Source: Azolla caroliniana
Lineage: Eukaryota; Polypodiophyta
Length of the DNA: 64,000 nt
Direction: 5' to 3'
Assembly: GCA_043228905.1 (NCBI GenBank)
Contig: JBHGNT010000003.1
Span: forward strand, 6,138,001 to 6,202,000
Made by a program: the position numbers and the translations under genes. Within the stretch, counting starts at the first letter, position 1. The number at the start of each line of letters is the position of its first letter. Positions 22,501-31,153 of this stretch are shown here, in pieces. The notes below the pieces were generated by a model that made no database searches, was not told the DNA's origin, and saw only the letters and a program-made list of their open reading frames with translations.

Positions 22501-25500
22501 GGAAGTGAACCAAACTACGGATAAAAAATACAAGAGCTTTTCATTGCCGACAGCCTCTATAGCATCTTTGAGATGTTGTGTAGAATGGAGTAGTTAGTGC
22601 CCTTTATATAGCTGAACTCCTAATAGGATTGTTAGGGATATTTTTTTATGGAGCCTATTCGGGGCTGGGATCATCACTTTAAGGATGGATATATCTAGTT
22701 GGTAATTACTCGTCGGTGATTTCTACCACCGGTGTTGCCACATCTCCTAGATGCTTATGGGTTGTCTGAAGAACTAGGTTTCCATATTGCAAGTATAACC
22801 ATGTATCTCAAATCCTTATGGGTCTTGAACACTATGCCCACAAGGTACATAAATATTATGATCACATATTCATGATACGTGATTAGTTAAAAATATTAAA
22901 AATAAATATGGATTAAGGGTGCTTACCCACACCAACCACCCCCCAACCAAGGATATGAGATGGATACAAAACACCATTGGCATACCACAGAACCAAATAT
23001 AGCCTTGTATTATACCTCAAAAGCCGGCCAGACTACAAATTAGAAGTACGAGAACTTCATTTCACTAGCATAGTCTCTACGGTACGTTTTAGATGCAATG
23101 TCAAAGATGATAACTAGTTCCCTTTATAAGATGAACTTCTTGAACTTCTAGATTGTCAGACGTTACCATGCGTCCCAAATCCTTAAGGGTTGACTTAAGG
23201 CCTAGGATTTAAAATTTGCCTTTGAAATTGGTCCAAGTGTTATGCCCATAACAAGTTCCCACAATCAAACTTATATTACGCTTTTTTCTAGAACACATGG
23301 ACAACACAAATAGGATAACTCGTTCTCAAAGCAACAATTGAGCCTAACCTACCATCCTTCGTGAAATAGATGCAGTAAAAATATGTCTTACCTTGGATCC
23401 GGATGTCTTCATTCATTCGCCTAAAACTACAAGAATAAGAAGAAAAAGTTAATAATACAAACAGAATGCATCAAATAAGATAACGAATCAGACTGAAAGT
23501 TCTATTGAATCATATGGGTTCAGAAAAGAGAAGGTAAAAGAAAAAGAAAATGCATTGGATATGAAAAGAACCAGACAGAGTTGTCAGCAATAAAACTGGG
23601 TTCACAAAAACAAAGAAAGAAAGAAAGGTATATTAAAGTCTTTTTAACATGCCGAAATGGGCTATAAGACCAAACCAGAAATTACATCTGATAACGTTGT
23701 CTCATCTTTGAGAACAAACAAATAAATGTAACTAAATAAATAGAAGTAAACAAAATAAAATATGACTAAGAAATCTCATTATCAATACATGTACAATGCT
23801 CAAGTCAGATAGATTCTTCTTTGAAGATCTCCAACATACGTCGATGCAAAATGGAGATATCTTTGAAGCAATGGAAGCACCTGCATTGGCAGTAGATAAT
23901 GGCCTTTATTTGTTGATTACAAGGGTGGTGAAATTGTGGTCTACAAGATCAAGGCCTGTGTGCACGGAAAAATACTTTTTCTCAATCTATTGTAACCCTT
24001 TGCAACATCCTAGTTCGGAGATCACTTATGTGACCCTTGATTGACATGTAGCATGAAATCGGAGTAATGGGGCAAAACGAAGTTGTAATTGTTCTTATTT
24101 CATAAAAAAACAGTCCAATGACAAGCATAGTGTTCATCACAACCTATTCCTTGCTGACACAATTGGCATATTCTTTCTTCTCGGGGTATGTGAGCATATC
24201 TGCCTACCTCAATCTCCAACTGATGTGAAGAAGTCTGCAACTGCCATATCACATTGCACAGCACATAGGATAGATGCATGTTCATATAAGAGAGCCTGAT
24301 GATGAATACATCCTCCAATGTGTGTTAAAAGTGTGCCTTACTGTGGGCCATCTTCTTACCAAGAGACACTGTGGGGCTGATCCATGTTCTTATGTTATCC
24401 AAGCTGATAATATCAGTTTGGATCACTGTATTCTTTTTCGCGTTAGTTAATTTTTAAATAGGGACAATCCAAGCTTTATTGGAATGAGGGTAGCGGATTT
24501 ATGCTTATGATTCGAACCATTGTTGCATTTCAGCATACGAACAATGATTATTGGAATGAGGATAGTGGATTTATGCAATATGATTCGAACCATTGTTGCA
24601 TTTCAGCATACGAACAATGATTATCTCTGTGTTCAGCAAGTTGCTTTGATGACATAAGTGTCAGTATTAAGCTCCTTCATTTAAGGAGCTCCCAAAGCCA
24701 TTGGTATGGTTACTGATCAGAATAATGTCTCAGTAATAATTGGGGCTTCTCCTATCCCCACCAAGATTATATCATGGGGAATCAATGCTTTGCTCATTAT
24801 CATGCAGGCAACCATTGGGACTAAAGGTCTCTCTAAATCTTTCCATCTGTTTGCCTTGTTAAGACTTTATCCCCAAGTTTCTACTCCATAGAAAAGAGTG
24901 TGACAAAGTGTATTCAATGGCCAAAAATTCAATTCAAAGTGTACACTCTCGAGTATCCACGAGCATGTCGAGCACAGGAACATATCAACATATAGCAATA
25001 TTTGCATGGCTATATCCACTAAGCATGCTTCAAACCGTTGATACCTCTCTATGTAATGCAATACCACATCTATATAGAGACCAGAGACAATGGGTGATAG
25101 TGAGCATCCTTGTTTTACTCCAATTGTGTTAGCCAAGGCCTCCCTAGGACTGGAGGCTGCTTGGGGATATGATATAGTACCTTTTCATATTCATGCCACA
25201 CCTGAGGTGAGGTCATTTGTGTGGTAAGTTGCCTCTCATTGAAAATTTTCCAAGCTCTTTTACTTTCTTGTCCAAGGAACAAGCGATACAAATGTGCTTC
25301 AAATTTAGCCACATGTGACATTTTCTTCTTCCTTACAAGGCATTGGAAGGTTGCTCTACGTGTTTTTATGTACATATCCCTGAGTTAATTCACGCTGCAA
25401 GCATCTCCTTAGATCACAACATTCCTCATCATACCAATACTAGGCTTGGGTGCATTGCTTGTTGTGTGAGGAAACACATTCATGGCTGCTTTACGCAATA

Positions 25501-27772
25501 ACTTTGGCAATCCTTGTGTGACTTCCTCTACGGGTACGAAACGGATCCAGACCTAGCATGCCATTGTATAATTCACGTCTAACATCAAGTGTATCCAAGG
25601 TAAATTGGTATATTTAGCCACCCACTCTCCTTAGCATATATATCCTTTGTGCATCCATCCTTCACCTCAAAGCATAGATATGCATGATCTAGAACCAAAC
25701 CAATAGGTTTGCCAGAGATTGTGAACTTTGTTATTTCGGGTATAAGAGATGGAGATCCTTCAAGTAATCGATAACGCTTGCACCTCCTTTTTTGTTCCAA
25801 AATGTCAAAGTGTCTGTTATGGGCCATTGTGATAAATCATTATATATCACATATCCATGTGCACTTCCCAAGCCTAGAAAGTGTTTGCCATATTTTGTTA
25901 CTTCACTCATATCTTGAGTTCTTTATTTTAGACCAAATTTTCCCACCATAACTTCTCCATACATACCCTAGCTTGTGTGAAACATAGTTGTTTATTCATC
26001 CTTAGTTCGAGCATTAAGTCTCCCTATAGTAGCAAATCTTATGATATATTCATACAATGGTTGATATGATGATTCTATGAGAGGTGTAGACCTCAAGTAG
26101 GCAGGTGGAAAATAGCAAAATGCAATACATAGTTCTCCAATCTACCCTCCTTTGATTCCTATCCACATGTAATACGCATCTACTTCCTTATGCACAACAA
26201 GCACTCTATCCTGAAGGTCCTGTTTGTACTCCTCCAAAGCCTCTAGTGCTTCTTGGTATCCGTGGTTGGAAGAAGAAAAGGTAGAAAAGAAAGATGCATT
26301 GAATATGGAAAGAAATTCGACGGAAAGATGTATGAAAGCTAAGATCACATAAAATCCACCAAGTATGGAATCGACTCAGAGAGAGAGAGAGATGAAACTA
26401 ATAACAATTGGGTTTTCACATACTCTGGAAGGGATGGATCTTCCACCAAATTAGATGCAGCAGAAGCTGGAATAGGAGCAAAAAGCAACGTGCATATGGC
26501 ATGCCTTCTTGATGATGGTAATGATGATGGTAATGGTGATGGTGATGATGATGATGATGATGGAACCGGAGATAACAGAGTGAGATTAGACTGTGGAGAT
26601 CTGAAATACAAGGAAAAGAAATATTTTTGAGAAATACTTTTATAATTCTCAGCTATTTTCTATTTTGACGATCTTGGGATTGCTGAAGTGCTTAACAAAC
26701 AGTTACTCTGATCAACATCTATTTGATATTTGAACAACGCATCTAGATGCATCAGATTGATAAATACTCCGATGGTATTGGAAAGATTACTAAGTATATT
26801 AAATATTAGTCCATTTAACTCAAGGAGTTCAGGAAAACGAACAAAAAGAAGATCCTGCAACTTTGACAATTACTTATACTCCAACTGCAAATATGACCGA
26901 TGAATTCTTGACAAATGGTGTTCCTAGACCAAATTTGTTTAGAGTGTCGATAGAAAGCAGTTTGCCTCAAAACTTAGAAATCCTTCATATTCCTTTTTTT
27001 CATGTCATTTATCGACAAGGTATTCATTCCATCTTATCATCTATGTAAAGAATAAAGTTTGTTACAACAAGGCAAATTCCTAAATCTCCATTCCATTTTT
27101 CTGTAATTCTTGAAATGCCATTTGAGTTTAGAAATTAAATTACTTAGTTTTTAATAACTTGTCACTTAACCTGTAAATTTGAGAGAAACAGTTTCCCATG
27201 AAAAACTAATAAAGATTATATTTTTGTCGGACCAATTTAACGACTTGAATCCCAGTGCTCTAGCTACTTAGTACTCAGCCTTTACTTGCACATTAATCCA
27301 TGTGTATTTTTCTCTGAGTTACTGGCGATTGGCAGTTGAGAAACTGCTGCAAAATAGAGAGTGGCATTTTCTAAAATAATGAGTATGTGAAAAGAAAAGA
27401 AAAATTCTTTTATTTTCCGAAATAAATGTAGTTTTCATATCTGTATTTACTCGCACGAAGATTTAGAAATCAGCATCACTAATCAGCTGAAGCAGCAATT
27501 AACTTGGTTTGCGTCTAGCCCTAACTTTTCTCAACTGTTTTCTTAACCCCATCGCTACAAAACGTAAATTCCATTCGTCCCCCATCTAGATAACATCGGC
27601 TAACAGTATTATTTAAGACCAGAAAACGAAATGCAAGAAAAACTCTAGAGAACAATGGAAGGAAGGAGTAATACCTTGCGTTGGAAATCCCAGACACGTC
27701 CTGAGGAGATAGGGATGGGGATGTAACAGCGATGGAAGGAGCAGTAAACACGAGAGAGGAGAGGAAAGCCAT
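7550..27772 (-). CDS. FKBP: Chloroplast FKBP-type peptidyl-prolyl isomerase-like protein (nine exons, 223 aa)
   Basis: An immunophilin-fold protein, probably of the thylakoid lumen and likely FKBP16-1-like; the subfamily is from memory. Exons (minus) are 27675-27772, 26424-26600, 23392-23426, 13166-13177, 12943-13036, 12764-12824, 12643-12688, 11469-11539 and 7550-7627. Every border is GT-AG and all phases join to one open frame ending in TAA. Residues 1-80 form a Ser/Pro-rich transit peptide, then twin arginines (64-65), a hydrophobic stretch and ASA|A, a lumen-type cleavage site. The FKBP domain follows, with GDLVEFNYVCRRSNGYF, SSPVTLPLDG, IIAGLQTVIIGMKPGGKRR, VIPPTAGY and a terminal LLFEVQLLKIK. 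The usual FD and Trp active-site residues of FKBP12 are not conserved (FVYS and GLQ instead), so isomerase activity may be weak. Introns 2, 3 and 8 are stretched to 3.0, 10.2 and 3.8 kb by transposons. No stop or frameshift is seen. Confidence 0.88.
7628..7789. other. Start of FKBP intron 8 (3' side), no feature
   Basis: A+T-rich intron sequence next to the acceptor of the last FKBP exon (minus strand, reads ...catcag|ttt). Confidence 0.6.
7790..9060. repeat. Low-complexity GATGAGCA / TGCTCATC-rich block in FKBP intron 8
   Basis: From 7790 to about 8250 the plus strand is purine-rich with many variants of 'gatgagcaagggatc' and 'gatgagaggatg'. The stretch 7820-7960 is imperfectly repeated at 8020-8170. 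From about 8640 to 9060 the opposite composition appears, with variants of 'ctcatcctctcatct'. The two halves look like diverged inverted copies around a spacer. Long minus-strand open frames here come from the missing stop codons of such sequence and do not resemble proteins. Confidence 0.5.
9075..9274. repeat. 200-bp direct repeat, left copy
   Basis: Runs from 'gttgtgtgtgcgtgcaacat' to 'gaggactttgtgac'. It matches 10221-10420 at all but about two positions. Together the two copies bracket the truncated Copia piece exactly. Confidence 0.9.
9275..10220 (-). mobile_element. Truncated Copia element: one LTR, primer-binding site and start of gag
   Basis: Read on the minus strand. A complete LTR of about 781 bp spans 10220 to 9440 and has TGTTGGGAG...ACTCAACA ends. 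A primer-binding site TGGTATCAGAGC follows at 9437-9426. Next is the first part of gag, from an ATG at 9408, with the Copia-type opening MDESFGGMFKLTGSNYLVW. The element stops in gag at 9275, directly against the left 200-bp repeat. The rest of gag-pol and the second LTR are missing. The LTR carries a CT microsatellite (about 9772-9793) and a 54-bp tandem repeat. Confidence 0.85.
9972..10146. repeat. 54-bp tandem repeat inside the Copia LTR
   Basis: Three full units start at 9972, 10026 and 10080, with a partial fourth from 10134. Units two and three look identical; the first differs at a few bases. Each contains 'ccatccggctctccgcagtc' and 'gggtactccccat'. Because 54 is a multiple of three, it appears as an 18-residue repeat in every frame. 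Confidence 0.95.
10221..10420. repeat. 200-bp direct repeat, right copy
   Basis: Partner of 9075-9274. Its left edge abuts the exact LTR terminus at 10220. Its right edge ends in 'ctttgtgac' and then diverges from the left copy. Confidence 0.9.
10277..10583 (-). other. Unrecognised exon-like reading frame in FKBP intron 8
   Basis: On the minus strand an acceptor-like 'gtttacag' at 10584-10591 opens a frame of about 100 codons that ends in TGA-free sequence with a stop at 10277. It contains FGEALISHSTDSYWVP, DVEHVFDIVTKSSFELVHQ and LLFPIDSAGELAEFGG. It reads like protein rather than random sequence, but I do not recognise a family. Its second half lies in the 200-bp duplicated segment. It could be a remnant of a captured gene or of a mobile element. 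Confidence 0.3.
10584..11468. other. FKBP intron 8, upstream part; nothing else recognised
   Basis: Mixed-composition non-coding DNA between the exon-like frame and FKBP exon 8. No terminal repeats or family motifs were seen. Confidence 0.5.
11540..12642. other. FKBP intron 7, no internal feature
   Basis: A+T-rich intron between exon 7 (donor gtatgt on the minus strand at 12642) and exon 8 (acceptor gcag at 11540). No mobile element was identified. Confidence 0.7.
13166..13177 (-). CDS. FKBP: FKBP microexon (exon 4, 12 nt)
   Basis: Minus-strand sequence ...ttgcag|gtatctttgaag|gtaagt. Both splice sites are good matches to consensus, and the 12 nt keep phase 1 on both sides. It adds the end of a Gly codon, Ile-Phe-Glu and the first base of the next Glu codon. 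Without it the reading frame still holds, so skipping would remove four residues only. Confidence 0.75.
13292..13724 (+). repeat. Left LTR of Copia element A
   Basis: TGTTGAG...TTACA, closely matching 21825-22262. Differences include CT-repeat length near the 3' end and scattered substitutions such as ttatgtgc/ttaagtgc. Confidence 0.9.
13923..18087 (+). pseudogene. gag-pol of Copia element B, broken
   Basis: A retrotransposon polyprotein remnant. Gag starts at 13923 and shifts frame near 14165. Its zinc knuckle (about 14618-14660) has Tyr in place of the second Cys. The spacer to pol has stops. The protease motif LDSGASFHVTPH is at about 14874, and the pre-integrase HHCC region at about 15260-15380. 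Integrase is interrupted by a TAG near 15594 and by a 31-bp duplication at 15635-15696, which shifts the frame. From 15697 to 18087 the frame is open through the rest of integrase, reverse transcriptase (YVDDML near 17132) and RNase H (STTEAEYVA near 17762). It cannot encode a working polyprotein as it stands. Confidence 0.9.
15635..15696. repeat. 31-bp tandem duplication in integrase of element B
   Basis: Two perfect copies starting at 15635 and 15666 ('caatggtggggaatatgtgt' plus 11 more bases). Since 31 is not a multiple of three, it shifts the reading frame. Confidence 0.95.
18541..21552 (+). pseudogene. gag-pol remnants of Copia element A, integrase core deleted
   Basis: Gag begins at 18541 (start of a Retrofit-like gag with KLDKHNYASWEYKMQQYL), with stops near 18757 and 19020. 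The zinc knuckle CWYCGKPGHFEAEC is intact at about 19348-19390. The protease motif FMDSGASNHMTSH is near 19540. The pre-integrase region (about 19800-19970) runs straight into the connector before reverse transcriptase, so the integrase catalytic core is missing. Reverse transcriptase (20185-20850, YVDDLV near 20814) is broken by a frameshift near 20445 and a second internal deletion near 20855. RNase H (20878-21552, SSTEAEYRAA) remains open. The element is non-autonomous. Confidence 0.88.
21825..22262 (+). repeat. Right LTR of Copia element A
   Basis: Partner of 13292-13724, directly preceded by the polypurine tract 'ccttgagggggtg'. Confidence 0.9.
22390..23270 (-). repeat. Two degenerate LTR-like copies related to the Gypsy D LTR
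   Basis: Two blocks, about 22390-22800 and 22915-23270, share the order 'aagggtgcttaycca', 'ccaaRcaaRggatatga', 'cataccactgaac', 'tttgtattat', 'ccctttata'. On the minus strand they show the layout of the LTR at 54013-54486: a TATA-like box, a GGTATGGGAT box and a 'gcttggggatgat' box where the young copy has 'gctcgggggtggt'. The divergence is large, so the family link is inference. Confidence 0.45.
23427..24089. other. FKBP intron 2, nothing recognised
   Basis: A+T-rich intron DNA. Short phrases resembling 10890-11110 occur ('gggctataagaccaaac', 'gagataactttgaagcaa'-like near 23855), suggesting an old shared repeat across FKBP introns. Confidence 0.45.
24090..26290 (-). mobile_element. RTE-type LINE remnant in FKBP intron 2
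   Basis: Minus-strand fragments of one non-LTR retrotransposon polyprotein appear in the right order with many stops. An endonuclease-side segment lies at about 26290-26060 (DAYYMWIGIKGG, CYFPPAYL). Linker segments are at 25827-25585 and 25375-25115. The reverse transcriptase core is at 25136-24870, with GVKQGCSLSP, FGLYID-like SGLYIDVV and ILLYVD, the usual YADD box being altered. The C-terminal cysteine motif is near 24318-24110 (TSSHQLEIEVGRY, REERICQLC). The order and motifs match the plant RTE clade. It is dead. Confidence 0.75.
24478..24625. repeat. Tandem duplication of about 73 bp
   Basis: Two consecutive copies run from 'tggaatgaggrtagyggatt' to 'cgaacaatgattat', differing at a few bases. 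Confidence 0.9.
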
Positions 27773-27879
27773 GGCGATGGGAATAAGGGTTTTGCTGGAA
27801 CAAACCAGAGACCAAAAGAAAGAAAGACAGAAGGAGAGAGATAGAAATGTAAAAAGAGTAACAATAGATAGTTGAGGAA

Positions 27880-27945
27880 ATCGTGTTTCGAACCCAGGAC
27901 CTCAAAATAATGGACTAGTTCCTTACCACTAAGTAAAGAACTAGA
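27880..27945 (-). other. tRNA-like A/B-box segment (copy 1); second copy at about 28216-28276
   Basis: On the minus strand 'cttagtggtaaggaac' resembles a pol III A box. About 30 nt further on, 'cctgggttcgaaacac' resembles a B box (GGTTCGA). No cloverleaf could be drawn and the B box end is imperfect. This looks like the head of a tRNA-derived SINE or a decayed tRNA, duplicated with the FKBP promoter. Confidence 0.35.
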
Positions 27946-28013
27946 CCATTGCTAAGATCAGAAAACGAAATGCAAGAAAAACTCTACAGAACAATGGAAG
28001 GAAGGAGTAATAC

Positions 28014-28113
28014 CTTGCGTTGGAAATCCCAGACACGTCCTGAGGAGATAGGGATGGGGATGTAACAGCGATGGAAGGAGCAGTAAACACGAGAGAGGAG
28101 AAGAAAAAGCCAT
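28014..28113 (-). pseudogene. Duplicate FKBP first exon with a 2-bp insertion
   Basis: The upstream copy of exon 1 keeps the ATG and the donor. It has two extra bases just after the third codon (tttttcttctcc against ttcctctcc on the coding strand). Its reading frame therefore becomes a different Ser/Leu/Pro-rich peptide and would not join exon 2 in the FKBP frame. It could still act as an alternative non-coding first exon or promoter. Confidence 0.7.
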
Positions 28114-28276
28114 GGCGATGGGAATAAGGGTTTTGCTGGAACAAACCAGAGACCGAAAGAAAGAAAGATAGAAGGAGAGATAGAAATGTAAAAAGAGTAA
28201 CAATAGATAGTTGAGGAAATCGTGTTTCGAACCCAGGACCTCAAAGTAATAAGCTAGTTCCTTACCACTAAGTTAA

Positions 28277-29326
28277 TTTGATTAAATCATTAAAATTATG
28301 GATTTTATTCATTAAATCTAAGTTATAGCAAGAGACAATGTTCCGAACGGCTAACTGCCAATAAATAGTTTATTAGCATTGGTAGTTAAGTGATGTACAG
28401 CTATAGAAGCTAGTTAGCTATATATATATAATCGTAAAAATCGACAAATTGCATACACATGTGCATGTCAAAGTTCCGCCTGTTGCCCGATTCATGTTTT
28501 TTGTCTAGGTGGTTGCCTCTTTCGCTGTATTGTGGCTACTTAATTTGATCCCTGCACAAGGATGCATCTCATGTGTCTTCCGAATGTGTCTAGTAATTGG
28601 CACAATGGGCACAAAATTGAACTGAGTCCAAGTTCTTACTAAGACGAATAGTATACCACCCAAAAAAAGTAAAATGGGCACAAAATTGAACACAATGTAA
28701 GGTTTTTTGCTATGTTTAATTTGACAACCTTTCGAGCAAAGTTCTTTACTGAGACGATAATATACCACCCAAAAAAATATAAAAAGCTCTTAATAAATTC
28801 AACTCGCACGAATATTGATTGAACCATTTATAAGATTGCTTAAAATAGAATAACATGCAAACCTAGAAATTATGTTTGCTTCCATGGAAATGTAACAATT
28901 ATTTCCTTTGTGTGGGTTTGCACAAGTAAAACAATAATTGTAACTAGTGAAAGAAGTATTAACTTCAACGCTTTGTACTATTTACATATTCATTTTCTCT
29001 CGTAAGAATTCCTAAATATCAAGCAAGGTAAACACATAAAAAAACACTCCACACTTAGATTTTCTTTTAAAAACATGGTTAAACAAACTTTAACAAGCAC
29101 ACAACCATGTGAATTCTAGCCCTCTTTATCGTTTTGTTAGCCATATTTATTTAGCTTATGGCTCAATGGACCATATTGACCAATTGGTCAACTTATCAAA
29201 TAGGTTAGATCGAGAGAGTTGGCAAACGAATAAATTGTTCGATCATTTTTGGTCATCAATTATGTATTCCTCCACAAAAGTTGAAGAGAATTACTCAAAG
29301 TTATGAACATTATGATTGTGGTGTCC
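28277..29326. other. A+T-rich spacer upstream of FKBP; one small duplication
   Basis: No gene. A phrase containing 'agttcttactaagacg', 'taccacccaaaaaaa' and 'aaaatgggcacaaaattgaac' is partly repeated between about 28600 and 28790. Confidence 0.5.
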
Positions 29327-29711
29327 CTAGGTATTAGAGACATGAACTAATGTAAGCATAAAATAAGGATAAAAGATAGATCTAGATAGAAATGAGAGAG
29401 AAAAAGAAGGGTGTTGATCCACCCGACCACCCCCGAGCGAAGGGATCAAGACGGACTTGAGCCTCGATCGGCATCCCATACCGTTGTCGTGGCGTCGAGT
29501 CGTACTTGGTGCTGGTGCACTCGCTACAAGAGTTGACCCACCACGAAACAGAGTCTCGACGTAGTCCAAAGATGATCAAATGAGGGTAGCTAGGCCTCTT
29601 ATTTATAACGATACCCAAGGCCCCCAAGTAAGTTCACACTTTATGAACAAATCATCACATAAACCAACAAACCACAAAAAAGTCATCGTGGCTTGGTCAT
29701 TCCTAACAATC
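29327..29711 (-). repeat. Probable solo LTR related to Gypsy element D
   Basis: The minus strand begins TGTTAGGAATGACC at 29711. It continues with a TATA box and 'gaggcctagctaccctcat', then 'cggtatgggatgccg' and 'gctcgggggtggtcgggtgg', and fades near 29330. The same boxes occur in the same order in the 54013-54486 LTR. No internal domain is attached. The exact 3' end and target duplication are unclear. Confidence 0.65.
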
Positions 29712-30051
29712 TAACATAAGACCAACATGTCGCACAAGGCACCAGACAAATGACAAACATTTGCTACTAACATTACAATGTTCCTAGAGGTGAATATGTA
29801 TAAGAGCTTAGCATAATTGATAAAAGCAGTTTGTGGCTTAATTATGTTTGTCTCGATTAGAAGGAAACTCTACAATGGGTGTATAAATGTCTCTATATTT
29901 GTTTGTATACAATTATGATTGTATCTAGGTATTGATCATCAACAAGTCCTCTTTATGTATGAAGAATGAATGCATTCCGGTCTTGTATCAATATCGAAAC
30001 TCAGTACCAAATGAGTTATTGCTGTGTACTCAACAAATGCTTTCCGGCCTT
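29712..30051. other. Spacer, nothing recognised
   Basis: Non-coding, A+T-rich, no repeats noticed. Confidence 0.5.
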
Positions 30052-30180
30052 AACAAAGCATTGTGTTAATCCATCTCTAAGCATTGTATTAATCCATCAT
30101 TGTGTTAATCCATCTCTAAACATTGTATTAATCCATCTCTAAGCATTGTATTAATCAATCATTGTGTTAATCCATCTCTG
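30052..30180. repeat. Minisatellite of 'cattgtattaatccatctct' units
   Basis: About six imperfect copies of a unit of roughly 20-23 bp run up to the edge of Copia element C, which inserted at its end. Confidence 0.85.
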
Positions 30181-30356
30181 TGTCGAATACATGTGTATAA
30201 TGGACGTATTCACACTATCCCGTTTTGGCCATTTATGTAATTAGCATAAAGGGTAGTTGCCCTAAGTCGGTCACTATATATAGTGACCTTGTAACCTTTT
30301 TGTAAGGTTGGTTGTTGTATTATTGTTTCTTTGAGAAATAAAGAAAGTCTTTTGTG

Positions 30357-30398
<42 letters not shown>

Positions 30399-30484
30399 CA
30401 ACGACATAGAAACTGTCATACGCAGGGAATAAACAGGAATCGAGTGCTTCTTGATCTTCTGCATTGACGACCTCGTCTCCAACA
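30181..30484 (+). repeat. Left LTR of Copia element C
   Basis: Contains a 20-bp perfect palindrome with a TATA box (30269-30288), a short hairpin-forming 'aacctttttgtaaggtt', an 'aataaa' signal near 30340 and a (CT)n tract at about 30358-30392. Transcription probably starts just after the palindrome; this is inference. Confidence 0.93.
30269..30288. promoter_or_regulatory. TATA box embedded in a 20-bp perfect palindrome (copy at 35470-35489)
   Basis: GGTCACTATATATAGTGACC is its own reverse complement. It occurs in both LTRs of element C at the position expected for the core promoter. Confidence 0.75.
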
Positions 30485-31153
30485 TCTGGTATCAGAGCCT
30501 GCACAGTAGTCGGTTCTTCAATCCGCTGTCGGCCGTCGTCTCAGCATTCGGTTTCCTGCGTCATTCGAAGAAAGAGAGAAGAAGAACAAAAACGAGGTTT
30601 GCACCTCATCGCGTTAGATCCTCTTGCTTGGAGTAAGCCATCAGGTTGTACTCTGTTTCTTGTGATCGTAACCGCTCGAGGTGAAATCCCCTTGTGTATC
30701 ATTGACACGATCGTGCTCCATTCGGTTAAACGGCATCCGAAGTAGTCAACAATCGCTGCTCGCCGCTCGTTGTAACCACTCGGTGCAGATCGGTCTCAAG
30801 ACAACAACCCAAATTCGTGCTTCATCTGGCTGATCGACATTCGGGAGGATCAGTTGGATCCGTCTCTCTCGTTGCTGCAGTCAACCGAAGCAGAATCGGT
30901 CCAGATAATCGGTTTCAATAATCGGTATTCGGCATATATATCCGAAGCGAACCGGGCTCACTCCGACTCGGCAACATTCGGGAAGACCAGTCGGTTCTGT
31001 CCCTCAAGCTACCGGAGTCAATTCGAGCAAGTTCCGAAGCCGAACCGACTCGGGTTCAAATCCGACTAGAACGATATCGGGTGAGCCAACCGGCTGCACT
31101 CCAACAAGGTTCGTAGTCAACTCCGAACCGAGCTTCGTCAACCGAAACCAAAT

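Larger units (their letters stand above)
27615..28276 (-). repeat. Tandem duplication (339-bp period) of FKBP exon 1 and promoter region
   Basis: Copy 1 is 27615-27953 and copy 2 is 27954-28276. They are nearly identical. Each contains the FKBP start codon region, the whole first exon with its GT donor, and about 150 bp of upstream sequence, ending in a tRNA-like box. Copy 1 is the one used in the gene model. Confidence 0.9.

Noticed and set aside
27521-28244. Six overlapping minus-strand frames of about 65-87 codons
   Set aside because: All come from the duplicated FKBP exon 1 region. Only the frame starting at 27772 splices into a real protein.
30210-30504. Arg-Glu repeat frames on the minus strand (also at 35475-35718)
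   Set aside because: Translations of the CT microsatellite in the LTRs of element C.
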